A stretch of DNA of 64,000 nt from Blattamonas nauphoetae. Lineage: Eukaryota > Preaxostyla > Oxymonadida. Under the pieces are notes generated by a model that had not been told where the DNA came from, did no database searches, and saw only the letters and a list, made by a program, of their open reading frames with translations. How positions within the stretch are numbered: position 1 is the first letter of the stretch; every line of letters starts with the position of its first letter. Below are positions 1 through 10,400 of the stretch, in pieces. Location: NCBI GenBank assembly GCA_033064195.1, contig JARBJD010000011.1, positions 62,001-126,000 of the forward strand. The letters are read 5' to 3'. The translations under genes and the position numbers were made by a program.

Positions 1-1300
1 ACTTTTCGATGAAAACTGACCGGTCAGTGCCGGTCAGCCATGCCTAATAAAAGTGCCTGAGACAGGAATTGAACTAGCCTCTTGCTTCGTCGGATGGTGA
101 AAACTCGAAACGTTAAAATGAGGAGTAAGATGAGACAATACAGTACATTTTCTGTTTTAGAATCATTTATATTGTGTTTATTCACCTTCTTTTGACGAAA
201 ATCGCGAAAGTTGTCCAAAAGCGGTCGATCAACCCACCATAGGACATGAAAGCTATTTGAGGTCTTCACAATAATTGCGTTCCGTTTTCACAATAAAATC
301 GAGGGAGGACAATTGTCCTGTCCTGTCCTATCGTGTCCTATGGTGGCCCGATCTGTCCTATCAAACCAACATTTTGGTAATTTCCCTCTCAAATCGTCGA
401 AATGACATTCTCATCGAAACACGCTGAGCGAACAAGGTACTCTGTGTGCTCTTTTCTTGTTCTTGTATTCATATTTATCTTTCTCTCGTTTTATAGACAT
501 TGGACATCATGATCGTGGAGACATTTGAAAGAGTCGAACTGAAGAGAAATCTGAAAGAATGAAGCAACCAGTCTGCTCTCTTTTTGTCGTTTATTCTCTT
601 ATTTTCCATCTTCTCGAATTTCAGTGCAAATAGAACTGGTTTTCACAACACCTGAAGCAAGGGACAGAGGAACACGAGAAACACCAGCAGTACTGTCTGC
701 CAGTTTGCCTTCTTCATGTTTTAATCATCCTCTTGATCTCGTTCTCTTCTATGTCTTCGAAATTTCACTCTTGATCGACAAGAAAAATGAACTGATCATG
801 TTGACATTCGGACACTCAGGAGCTTCGTGTCGCATCAATTGTATCGACTGTTTTTCTGTTCAATTTCTTCTTCTTTCCATTCAGTGTTATTGAATTCACT
901 GGAACTGTTCTGTAGAAACTCCTTCATCATGCTGGTCTGCTCTTTCCCTTTTAACTTGTCAAGCATCGCAGTCTTGTGCAAAATAAACGAAGCAATCAAT
1001 CTAAAGTGCGGAAATATACGTATATTTCATTATTCAATCATGTGAAACATTATATAAATCTCAACCTCTCATCTCAACAAAACATCAACCTCTCCCGTTC
1101 TTTAGTTTCGTCCATCCATCTGAATTCACATTAACCATCATTGCGTGTCCAGATCTCTTCAGATATAGTCAAGATATCATCCCTGAATCTCACAAATCGA
1201 TCAACGCAAAAACGAAGGATCAAAAACAAATATAAGAACTGACAGCGTAAGAGAAGAGAAAGATACAGACGAGATACAAACGGAAGGTGCGTTCGATAGA
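1..1300. other. Gene-free left flank
   Basis: I see no convincing gene here. Short open frames exist on both strands but have no recognisable domain, no conserved-looking start context and no partner exon. The stretch holds small direct repeats: the 8-mer CCGGTCAG occurs twice near 21-38, and TGTCCTAT recurs at about 323-361. TGTCCTAT also forms part of the palindrome at 3792-3830. The rest is AT-rich and looks like ordinary intergenic DNA or long-decayed coding sequence. Confidence 0.5.
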
Positions 1301-3490
1301 TAAACCGAGCATGGATGCGAGGCAGATCAGCACCACGAGTTCGACATGAATGCGTTCCCAACTTGGATCCTCCCGACCGATCGGCAAACAAATCAAGGAC
1401 GCCTCCTCCAATATCAAACCAAGACGGAGATGGCTATGATTCAAGCGCCAAATTCGGAGTCGGAAATCAAATGATTTGTCGAGCCACATTCTTCCTGGCG
1501 GATTAACACCGACAAGAGCTCTCCTGCGCCAGATAGAATCACCGGACATTGACTACAAGATTCAGAAGCTCCATGGCAGCATGAGTATGTGTGTTTTAAG
1601 CAAGGAGGAATATGCTGCTGAACTTCGAGACCAAAAACGAGAAAAATGGGAGCGAGAGCAAAAAGTGCGGGAACAGCGGAAACGAGAGCACTCTCCACAA
1701 CAAACTTTGGGGTATTTTCATTTCGGACGAGGCGGAGGAGGAGTACCATGGAGAGATGAGAATGGTTGAATCGTCCTCGCAAAAGATGTACCTTCTGGTC
1801 GTCAGTCCACAATCAACAATCATCTAACTCACGAACAAGCTGAATTAAGTCCACTGCGTGTTGAAAGAATCCACCGGCAGGATAGGCAACCTCACGGAGA
1901 GGACCATGCCATCCGATCGCGCGCTGCATCGATGGAGGAGAGAAAGACGGTTGCTAATGCTGTTAGAAGTGTCACAGAGAATGTTCCAAGTAGCAGAATG
2001 GACAAAATTGAGGAAGAACTCAAAATATTCGAGATGATCGTCAAGATCACGCGACAGCTCGAAAACGGATGAAAGCAATGGAGGAAGCTCGGATTCGCGA
2101 GGCAGAGCGAAGAAAGGAAGGAGCAACATGGGGTAACCACCTGTGCGGACGGAAAGGTGGAATAGAACTGCTGCAAAGACGAAACGGGAAGATGACGTGA
2201 TTGCCGCGTGAAGGCGAACTGAAGCGGAAGAAGCAAGAAGTCGGGAACGAGGAAGAGATGGAAGGAATGAAGAAGGAGAGAGGAGCGAGAGAAAGGGGGA
2301 TGGGCAAGGAGAGCGAAGGAGCAGAAGTGAGGGAGGTCGGGAGGGAGTGAGTGTCCCTCTTCCTGTTCCGAATGCGCTCGTCAACGAAGCACCAAACAGC
2401 TTTAGCTTTACCGCACGCGCCAACACTCGTCCCATCGACGCTCGTCACACCAACAATGGCTCGGAGAACAGGAAGATTCGGCTTGACCGAACAGCATATT
2501 CCAGACAGCCCAGAACATAAAGATGGGAACACCGACGTGTCTCACCCGACGACATCACTCGTCACGCCACAAAAGACGATCGAGCAAGACTCTCCACCGA
2601 TGAGCGAGTCGTATTCACTCATCGATTCCTTCCTAAAGGACAGACAGGATCAGGAAAAGGAGGAAAAAAGGGTGTTGGAGGACACGATTCGAAGAGAGGT
2701 TGAACGGAAGAGGAAAGAGGAGGATGAAGAGAGGCGTGTGCGGGTGGCGGGAATTGGGGAGAGGGCGAATGGGATGAACGAGAAGGATCGAGCAGTCAGC
2801 CTGTTCTTTCTGTTCAGAGTGGCGAAGCATCTTCTCAAACAAGCGAAAAGGGAGGTGAAGAGAGAGACGGAGAGGAAAATGAAGGAGCAGTTGGAGAGGG
2901 ACATCCACAACCAAACCATTCCTGAGCGATTTGTGGTCCCATCGCAGACTTTACATCTTCATCGCTCGGAAACTCGTTCGCATGTCCCTTTTCTCTGTCC
3001 CTTCACCCACACCCAACAAGACACATCACATCAACGACAGCAACAGACACACAACGAGGAGAGGGGAGAAGACGATGACACAAGGGGATGCCACGACCAC
3101 AATCATTCCGGTGTAGTTTTTGGCTTGGAGAGCGGGAGAGATGGGGATGGAGGAGTTTGAAGAGAAGAGGACGACGAGAGAGGAGAATGTGATCAGGAGG
3201 AGTTTGAGAAGGATACGGATGAGGAGAGAGAGGAAGAGATGAAAAGGAAGAATGAGAATGAAATAGAGTGGCAAGCGAGAGAAGATGAAGAAATGAGGCA
3301 ACAAGCCGAAGTGGAACAACTGGTGAAAGAAGCTGAAGAAAAGAGAAAGAATGAAATGAAGCAACTCAAAGAGGAGGAAAGGCATCGGAAGGGAGAAGAC
3401 GAGATGCAGGAGTGGGAGACAACATACAACATATCCCATCAGAGAGTCACGGATGAAGTGGCAGCTGAGATGTGCTGTAAGAGTTGACAG
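1300..3490 (+). pseudogene. Decayed coiled-coil protein gene
   Basis: This is a purine-rich plus-strand stretch whose three frames each encode fragments of a Glu/Lys/Arg-rich alpha-helical protein. Examples are a fragment with EEYAAELRDQKREKWE near 1600, one with MDKIEEELKIFEMIVKITRQ near 2000, ARKRMKAMEEARIREAERRK near 2060, a 269-codon frame from 2351, and an 82-codon frame from 3239. Coding character jumps between frames without canonical introns joining the pieces, so I read it as a host gene broken by several frameshifts and stops. The fragments look like long coiled coils but are too low in complexity to name a family. It could instead be a real gene with many unrecognised introns. RNA-seq would separate the two readings. 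Confidence 0.45.
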
Positions 3491-5284
3491 CCATCACTTG
3501 GCTAATCAGGTGTATTTGCGATCTCACATTTATGTCAACCACATTTATGTCGTTCCAGTTTCTCTGTTTTGTGATAAATGTAATCAGAAGAGAACGATTT
3601 GATGGTGACGTGAGTTGATCGGACCGTCAAAGTTTTCTTTCTCCGGATCGATATCGATTCATCCTTTTCGCTGTTGATTCATCCGAAATGAACGTAAAAC
3701 TGAATTTTGTGCTGTTGAATTGATGATACACATCGAATCACATCATCTACGTGCGTTTTCGAACAGAACCCTCTCTTCGCCTAAATAAGCGCCAAAAACC
3801 CGTGTCCTATGATAGGACACGGGTTTTTGGGGGAGGACATGCACCCATGGTAATCGACGCTTCATCAATAGGTGTATTTCTTGTTTTCGGTGTTGGAACA
3901 TTTCTGGATACGGTCCTTGAAGTTGTTAATGACACCTGAGATGATGGGAGACGGGATGATGTCCATGTTTCTGGTGTAGTTTGCGGTGTGGCACTAAAAA
4001 GGTCATCAAAATGAAGAATATATAAGAAAACACACAATGAGAGTGAGTGATGGAAAGGTGATGGGGTTGAGAGGATCCGCCCAAAAAGCGCTTGATTTTG
4101 ACTTTGGTCACTCATTTATGCTTTTTTAACAATAAATCAGAAAAATATAGTGAAAATACAATGTAAACGACGTGAGAGGTTATACTTGCGCGAGGTATAG
4201 CTATTCTAAGTTGAGATCACTTGTACCTTTATGCCCCTGTTTCTCAAAGTGAATTATGGGAGAACTTAATTTTAGTCCTGTCAACTCAATTGAACTCAGT
4301 TAAACTCAATATAGGTCTGTCAACTCTGGTTTACTGACTTTTCTCAAGAAATATCTATTCCAACATTATTCATTACAATCAAATCAGATCCAGACATTAT
4401 CATTCTCTTCGTTCCATCGGATCCACAATCCTCTGCTCGTTTCTCGGAGCCATCCAAGAAAGACGAGCAATGATGGAATGCGTGCCCACCAGGAGAAAGA
4501 GTCAGACCTCGACGAGTGGGGACTGGCTGAGAAAGAGGAGGAGGAACATTCCTAAGGTGCACGTTGGAATGGTTGGAGATGAATTAGAATTGTTTCGTTC
4601 TCGCTTACTCTGAACCCAACATCCACAGAATCGTCCAGTGTCCACAATGGCACAGGGAAGGTGTGTCGTTTGAAGATGTGCATCATTTGGGTGGGTATGA
4701 GTGTGGGGGAGTGTTCTCAAAAACCAGCTGCGATTGGACCGTTGAGACAAATTGAAGGTGAGTCAGATGAAGAATGGAAATGGTTTTTGCGGAGAAGAAA
4801 TGAATGTGTCCCCATTGTTCAAGAGTCCATCAAAACTGAGATTTATCTAGTGTCGATGAAAATCGGGCAATGCTGAAGTTTTTTTGATCAAGACACCATG
4901 GAGAGTGTGTCGTCTGAACATTTTTGGATCCTTCCGTCCTATCGAAGGCAATAATCCATTTTTCCATCTCCAACAGATAGCAGTCATGGATATATGAACA
5001 GGCAAAATATCAATCATCAACAAATTATTGGCAGTGATCATTGGGATGTTGACGGATGTTGGAGGCTGTTCAAAACGCGAGATATTGTGAAATCGAGATG
5101 TGGTGATTGGAGAATGTCAGAGAGATTGGGAGTGTGAGAGAGAACGTCTGGGATTCTTCTTCACCTTTCGGCGTATGGTTGTTTATCTAATGGAGCGGCT
5201 AGTCTGATGAGGATTTGTGAGACAAAGAAGTACATCTTATGGTCGGGGCAGAAGCGGAATTTCATTGAAGATCTGCAATACATC
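3491..5284. other. Gene-poor stretch with weak coding relics
   Basis: No intact gene is visible between the decayed coiled-coil region and the H2A.Z start. A perfect palindrome lies at 3792-3830 (listed separately). Around 4340-4880 the plus strand reads like coding sequence in shifting frames, for example DEEWKWFLRRRNECVPIVQE near 4766-4825, but I cannot assemble it into exons. I see no tRNA, rRNA or mobile-element domain. The promoter of the H2A.Z gene should lie at the right end, but no recognisable core element stands out. Confidence 0.45.
3792..3830. repeat. Perfect 39-bp inverted repeat (hairpin)
   Basis: Two 19-nt arms, CCAAAAACCCGTGTCCTAT and its exact reverse complement, flank a single central G. 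The arms match perfectly, so the RNA or single-stranded DNA could form a 19-bp stem, although the one-base loop would force a few central pairs open. It lies in gene-poor DNA, not at the 3' end of a visible gene. Part of the arm (TGTCCTAT) also recurs at about 323-361. It could be a short mobile-element end, a cruciform site or a processing hairpin. No target duplication was recognised. Confidence 0.85.
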
Positions 5285-5912
5285 ATGGTCTGTGAATATG
5301 AACTTATTTTGCTTCCTGATTTTTTTCTGAATTATATCATCAATTACTATTGTCCTATTTTTTTCTTGACGCACAGGCACCAAAAGCTGACGAAACAAAA
5401 CCAAAGAAACAAGTGAAATCACGTTCACTCCGCGCTGGACTCCAGTTCCCAGTCGGTCGTATCCACCGTTTCCTGAAGGATTCAGTGAGCCACCGTGGTC
5501 GTGTCGGAGCCACCGCCGCTGTCTACTCGGCAGCTATCCTCGTGTGACATCCTTTTTTTTCAATTTTTCCCTCACAACAATTTTTTTAAACTTCCTCTCT
5601 CTTCAATTCATTTTTGTCATGTAGGAATATCTCACTGCTGAGGTTCTTGAGCTCGCTGGAAATGCATCAAAGGGACTGAAAGTGAAGCGTATCACACCTC
5701 GCCATCTCCTTCTCGCCATTCGTGGAGACGAAGAGCTTGACCAACTCATCAAGGCAACCATTGCTGGTGGTGGTGTGATGCCCCACATTCACAAGGCTCT
5801 CGTCAATGAGAAGCCACTGAAGCGTAAGATCTTTTTCTCATTTTTCATCGCAAATTTCTCTTCTCATCTTCCATATATCTTATAGCCAATGACCCCACTC
5901 AATCACAGTAAT
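5285..5912 (+). CDS. Histone H2A.Z variant
   Basis: The gene encodes a histone H2A variant of the H2A.Z type, packaging chromatin in the nucleus with H2B. Four exons fit: 5285-5287 (ATG only), 5377-5541, 5625-5823 and 5887-5912. The spliced length of 393 nt gives 130 aa. H2A.Z is identified by the run [14 protein letters not shown], by [11 protein letters not shown] and [11 protein letters not shown], and by the acidic-patch region [19 protein letters not shown] followed by PHIHK, where canonical H2A differs. The first intron starts directly after the ATG (GTCTGT donor), and the open frame upstream of exon 2 offers no better start. The C-terminus is KPNDPTQSQ, ending in Ser-Gln, which resembles the start of the H2A.X phosphorylation motif but lacks the usual acidic and hydrophobic residues after it. 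Confidence 0.93.
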
Positions 5913-6323
5913 CTACCGACATCCCACATCGATTCTTCCTTTGAGGACGCTGTTGAACTCGTTTCTTTCGAAACGGTTCCCAATCACTCCACAATGACAA
6001 AAAAACAACTTTGTTTTTGAAGGTCTCAATTTAGCAATCAACCAAATACTCTAAAACTGCTCATGACCCGCGTTTCGAATTCCATTTTTCCGAATGGAAA
6101 GACAGCTACCGAACGATGGAGAAAGAGATGTGATTCCATCGTATTAATCATAATTCTGGTCACTCACACCTCAAAATACAATAACATCCCCATTTTTAGC
6201 CCAGTATGATGATAATACTCCTTAGTCATGTTTGGATGAATGGTTGAAGCGGTTTGAAAGACTTGAGGAGACAATTTTGGAGTCCTTTCGGTAAATATGT
6301 TGTTTTTCACCCCGTAAACAAGA
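5913..6323. other. Intergenic stretch between H2A.Z and tRNA-Gln
   Basis: About 410 bases of AT-rich sequence between the H2A.Z stop and the tRNA. I see no open frame with coding character, no repeat and no RNA gene in it. The upstream part must hold the histone 3' UTR and poly(A) signal. No classical histone stem-loop is evident. Confidence 0.6.
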
Positions 6324-6395
6324 GCTCCTATAGTGTAATGGTTAGCACCGGGGACTTTGAATCCCCTAATCCAGGTTCGAGTCCTGGTAGGAGCA
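6324..6395 (+). tRNA. tRNA-Gln (anticodon TTG)
   Basis: A complete 72-nt tRNA cloverleaf. The acceptor stem GCTCCTA pairs with TAGGAGC, with A as discriminator base. The anticodon stem GGGGA/TCCCC encloses loop CTTTGAA, so the anticodon is TTG, reading the glutamine codon CAA. The T arm CCAGG/CCTGG encloses TTCGAGT, which also supplies the B box for RNA polymerase III. No intron interrupts the anticodon loop and CCA is not encoded. Because TAA and TAG are used as ordinary stops in the genes around it, there is no sign that this tRNA reads reassigned stop codons. Confidence 0.96.
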
Positions 6396-6410
6396 ATTTT
6401 TCCTTTTTTG
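6396..6410 (+). terminator. RNA polymerase III terminator of tRNA-Gln
   Basis: The tRNA is followed at once by a run of five T residues and then, after CC, by a run of six T residues, the standard Pol III stop signal. Confidence 0.8.
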
Positions 6411-6599
6411 ACTCTCTTTTTTGGCTCCTCATGGTCCTCTGCTTTGTTTTTGAGCAGATGGAAGCTTTTGGATGTGATCTGAAGGAGAAAAAGGCAAAAA
6501 TCTCAGATCGAGCCCTATCTACTGATACTGACCATATAAACTCCTAAAAACAACACAATACAAAGAACAATCACCTTCTATGAATAGCAACCGCTTTTC

Positions 6600-7440
6600 T
6601 TTTGTCAGAACGTCCTTACAATCCAAATCCAACTAACCCACCATCGACACCTCCCCCTCTCACCAAATATCCAGGGACAACGACAATCTCCCTTCAGTAT
6701 CAGACACAATCCATCAGGACCAATGTTTTAATTTTCTGAACAAAACAAACAAAAATATCACACAGTCACCACCTTTCAAAGTTGACAGTCAACATTCACC
6801 CATTCCTAATCACGGGCATTACACCAAACATACCCCTTCACCTCTCAATTCACCTTTCTGACCGAGCCCTCCCAAATACCCAGCCAGTCAATCGCCCGGA
6901 AGAGAATGGTCACTCACAAAAAGAAGTGAGCTCTCCTCCCTCCCAGTAACAGAAGACGAGGTGAACGTTGTTTGATTCAATGTCAGAGGGGATGAATTCC
7001 CAGTTGGTCGAATCGGGAAAGGGAGAAGGAGAGAATGGAAGAACAAAGGAGGAAGAGGGAAGGGGAGAAGCTTCGAGCAGAGAAGGAGAGATTGGAGAGA
7101 GAAAGAAAGATGACTGATGAGAAACAAAGAATAGCAGAAAGAGGGAGAAGGAAAGAGGAGCTCAGGGAAGAAGAGACAAAAAGATGACAAAGAGAAGAAA
7201 AAGAAAGAGACGCAATGAAGGACGAACTCGACTCCGACACTCCCCTCCTTCAATGCATCATGGAGAACAGAGAAATGGAAGATGGGAGAATGTGGATTGG
7301 GAAACCGATCTACATTCACTCTGAAGAAGAGAGAGAAAAGACCCAGGGAGAGAGAGAATGGTCAGAACAGAGGAAAGGGAGACCGGAAAAGCTCACAACA
7401 ATCTTATTCAAGCGACTCAACTCTCAGAATTCACCTTTAT
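6600..7440 (+). pseudogene. Second decayed coding region, coiled-coil type
   Basis: Plus-strand sequence with coding character scattered over frames. Near 6608-6735 a frame reads RPYNPNPTNPPSTPPPLTKY. Near 7020-7200 fragments such as EKLRAEKERLERERK appear, interrupted by stops, and a short open frame lies at 7215-7481. No canonical introns join the pieces. Its Glu/Arg/Lys-rich helical composition resembles the relic at 1300-3490, so the two may be decayed relatives, though shared composition alone could explain that. It runs up to the 3' end of the convergent translocase gene. A poorly resolved real gene is the alternative. Confidence 0.4.
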
Positions 7441-7477
7441 CACCTGTTTCTCGTATAATATTATTGAAATGGTCAAT

Positions 7478-10400
7478 TTAAAGACTGTTTGCCATCTGTC
7501 TTGTAATCCTCTGCATCTTCATGATTAACTTCGGATCATCGTCGCAGATCTGCAAAGCCTGCTCCAGAGAAGTAATTGCTGAGTCGAGATCATTTTCCAG
7601 TTCAAAACCCTTGGCTTTGAGAAGCAATGCGTTGTACTGCATGACCTCTGCCCTTTGCAGTGATGACCGAGGATGAAGAACCACACGAGGAGTTTGTGGG
7701 GTCCTCCCGAGGTTTGAGGGGCGAGGATGTGAGATCGGTTGAGGAGTTAGAGGAAGTATGGACGGTGTGAATTGTGGCGTTTCTGGGATTCGAGATAAGT
7801 GGGATGGTTGTGGTGTCACAGGAACACGACTGACCTGTGATGGCTGTGGAGTGATCAGAGCATCATTCGGAGGTGAAGGAGGAGGCGTCCTTCGCCGTTC
7901 GTGGAGTTCTTCGGTCTGTGACTGCGAATCCTCGTCATGCTCCCTCTCTTCCTCAATCGCAGGAAGACCAGTGTCTGTAAAGTTGTCGTCGTCGGTGAGT
8001 GTGCCCCTGATCATCTGGCTCTGTCGGAGCATGTTGTTGAGGAGTGACGCTCTCTCCCACTTTTCTCCGTCCTCGCCGTCCGAACTGTCGTCGAGCGAGA
8101 TGGGCGACCGCGACCGACGTGGCGAGTTGTCGTTAGCAATGGAGGAGTACACAGTGTCGTCTGTCATCCGCATTTTGGACTTGTAAGGAGGCGGGGACTT
8201 CACAGCCGGGCGGTTGAAGAGGGGTGGGACGATCGGAGGCGATTGTGGCTCGGAGGCCGGTGACAAAACGTGGTCGTCGAATTGACTCTCTCCCATTTCG
8301 GGCTGGTGGATTGTGATGACGTCATCGGAGTCCCAGTCAATGTCCTTTGCAGTGGGTGGTGAGTAATGGTCAGAGAATCGTGTTCGGTTTGTTAGTTCTG
8401 AGCCGGGCAGGCTTGTGCGGGAATCGAAGATGGGAGAGGATTGCTGGCTGTGGATGGGAGAGCGGGAGGACGACCGTCTTTGGCTGAGCCGGTCAAACAG
8501 AGAGAGATTGTTCGGAGCTGGCATTTCAGTCCCATCGTCCAGTTTGGCTGTCTTTCCTCCCAACCCGAAGAACTCCTCCTCCTCTCTAAGCTCGTCCTTC
8601 ATATCCTGCGGGATGACCGACATCTGGCTCCGTCGCAGCTCGTTCATGTATTGCTGGATGCCCTCGCTCGACACTGTTGTTCGTGTCTCCTCCCGACGCC
8701 GAGTGACGTCGAAGAATTTGTAGAGGAAGTTGGAGAGCTCTTCATCGTTCATCTCGTTCATGTCTTTGTGACCCCTGCTCGTCGGGAGATCCTTTTCCTC
8801 TTCGACCCAGTCAGGCATCTGTTCGCTCCGTTTCTGCCTTCGAGCCGGCCGAAGTGCATTCTCAATCTCCTCATCGGTCGCGTTATCTGTCGAGCGGTCA
8901 ACAGAGCTGAAAATAATTGACTCGTCTGTCACGTCAGTGCACCCCAACCGTGTCAGCATCTCCATCTTCTCGCGGACAGACTCCTTCGGGAGCATCACCC
9001 CATTCAGCACCTCGTTGAACACAGTCGGGTCGAGAGTGCCATCCTCCCTCGCAGGATGGTCCTTCTTCTTCATGTTCATTTGACAATGGATGTCGTCTTC
9101 AGTGAACCCTCGTTCGACCAGAACGGTCAGTCCAATCATAATGTGCGTCATTGCCTGTTCTGTCATTCCGATGCGCAACAACTCTCTCAAATCCTCGTCG
9201 CGGAAGTAGCGACTCAGTTTGCGTTCGGCACTGACTGTTTCTTTCATCATCCGCTCCTTCTGCAGCTGCCGGCGTGCCATCTTCTCCTCAATCAGCCCAC
9301 AACACAGCAGACGATACACACTCACGTTCTCAACCTGTCCAATCCGATCCACTCGCCCAATGGCCTGCGCGTCGACGGCAGGGTTCCACGATGGCGAGTA
9401 ACAAATCACACTTGTTGCTTTGGTCAGTGTCAGCCCAACTCCGCCCACTCGTGTTGAGAGGAGAAGGACACTCGGCCTTTCTGCGAGATGCCTGGCGCTG
9501 TTGGAGAGGCCGTTCCGGCCTTTCATGGGCGAATCGAATGCGCCGTGGGTGAGTGCCTCAAAAACACGCCTCGGCATCCGTTTCCTCATTTCAGCCAATC
9601 GCTTTTCTCTGTGGGCCTGGACGTTTTGCATGTCTGTCTCTTCCTCTGCGTTCTTTGGGAGTTCCGACGTGTCGCGGAGGAAGAACTTGACGATGGCGTT
9701 CCTCTCCTCGACAGGCGTGCTTCCTGTCATCAGGAAAAGGTTGAAGGGGAGTTGGGGCTTGGGCTTCTTTGGGGGGTGACCAGTCAAGAGCGGGTCGAAG
9801 TCTTGTCCCTCGTTGGAGTCGGCCCACTCCTCTTCGATTGCCCATTTCAACATTCGGAGCATCCGTGCGCTCTCACAGAATACGATTGTAGTCTCGTTCA
9901 TTCCTTCTACAATCAGGTGGAGGAGATTCAAGAACATCTCCAACTTCAGACTCGCCGCTTTTGCATCAGAGAGAGTGAACTTGTCTGAGTTAGCCAGCGA
10001 TGTTTGACCCAGAATCGGCGCCAGATTTGTCTTCTTCGTCAGTGCAGCCTGCTCCTCTGGCGTTGTGAACGGAGTTTGGATGGCGGTGGGTGTGGTCGGC
10101 CGTGTCTCACTCAGATCGTCGCCTGGACTCCCCCCTGGGGCGAAGGTCTCCTCAAACTGAGGGACGCCTGTTGGTGGACGGAGCCACACGTCTTCCTTGA
10201 AGAGGAGCCACGGATGATGACAGATCTTTCGGAGAACTGTGATTGCACCGAAGATGAACTTGGAGCGGTTAATAATCTGGAAAGAGTGAGGATGGGAGGC
10301 AACAGACTTCCTGAACTTCTGGGCTCTCGATGAATGTTTTAGTGATTTCGAGCTGGATGGGCGAAGGAGGGATCCAACACAGCACCTTCTCGACGGAGTA

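Noticed and set aside
55-95. tRNA-like T arm on the minus strand (AGTTCAATTCC)
   Set aside because: The box resembles a B box, but the flanking bases do not pair into a T stem and no acceptor or anticodon stem can be built upstream.
24-1045. Short frames in the left flank as genes
   Set aside because: They are compositionally random, overlap on both strands, and have no motif or partner exon.
6324-6395. tRNA-Gln as evidence for stop-codon reassignment
   Set aside because: The anticodon is TTG for CAA, not TTA or CTA, and TAA, TAG and TGA end recognisable genes at normal family lengths.
8415-9988. Long plus-strand open frames opposite the PICH-like gene
   Set aside because: They lie antisense to the conserved SNF2 coding sequence and arise from its codon bias. 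They have no domains of their own.
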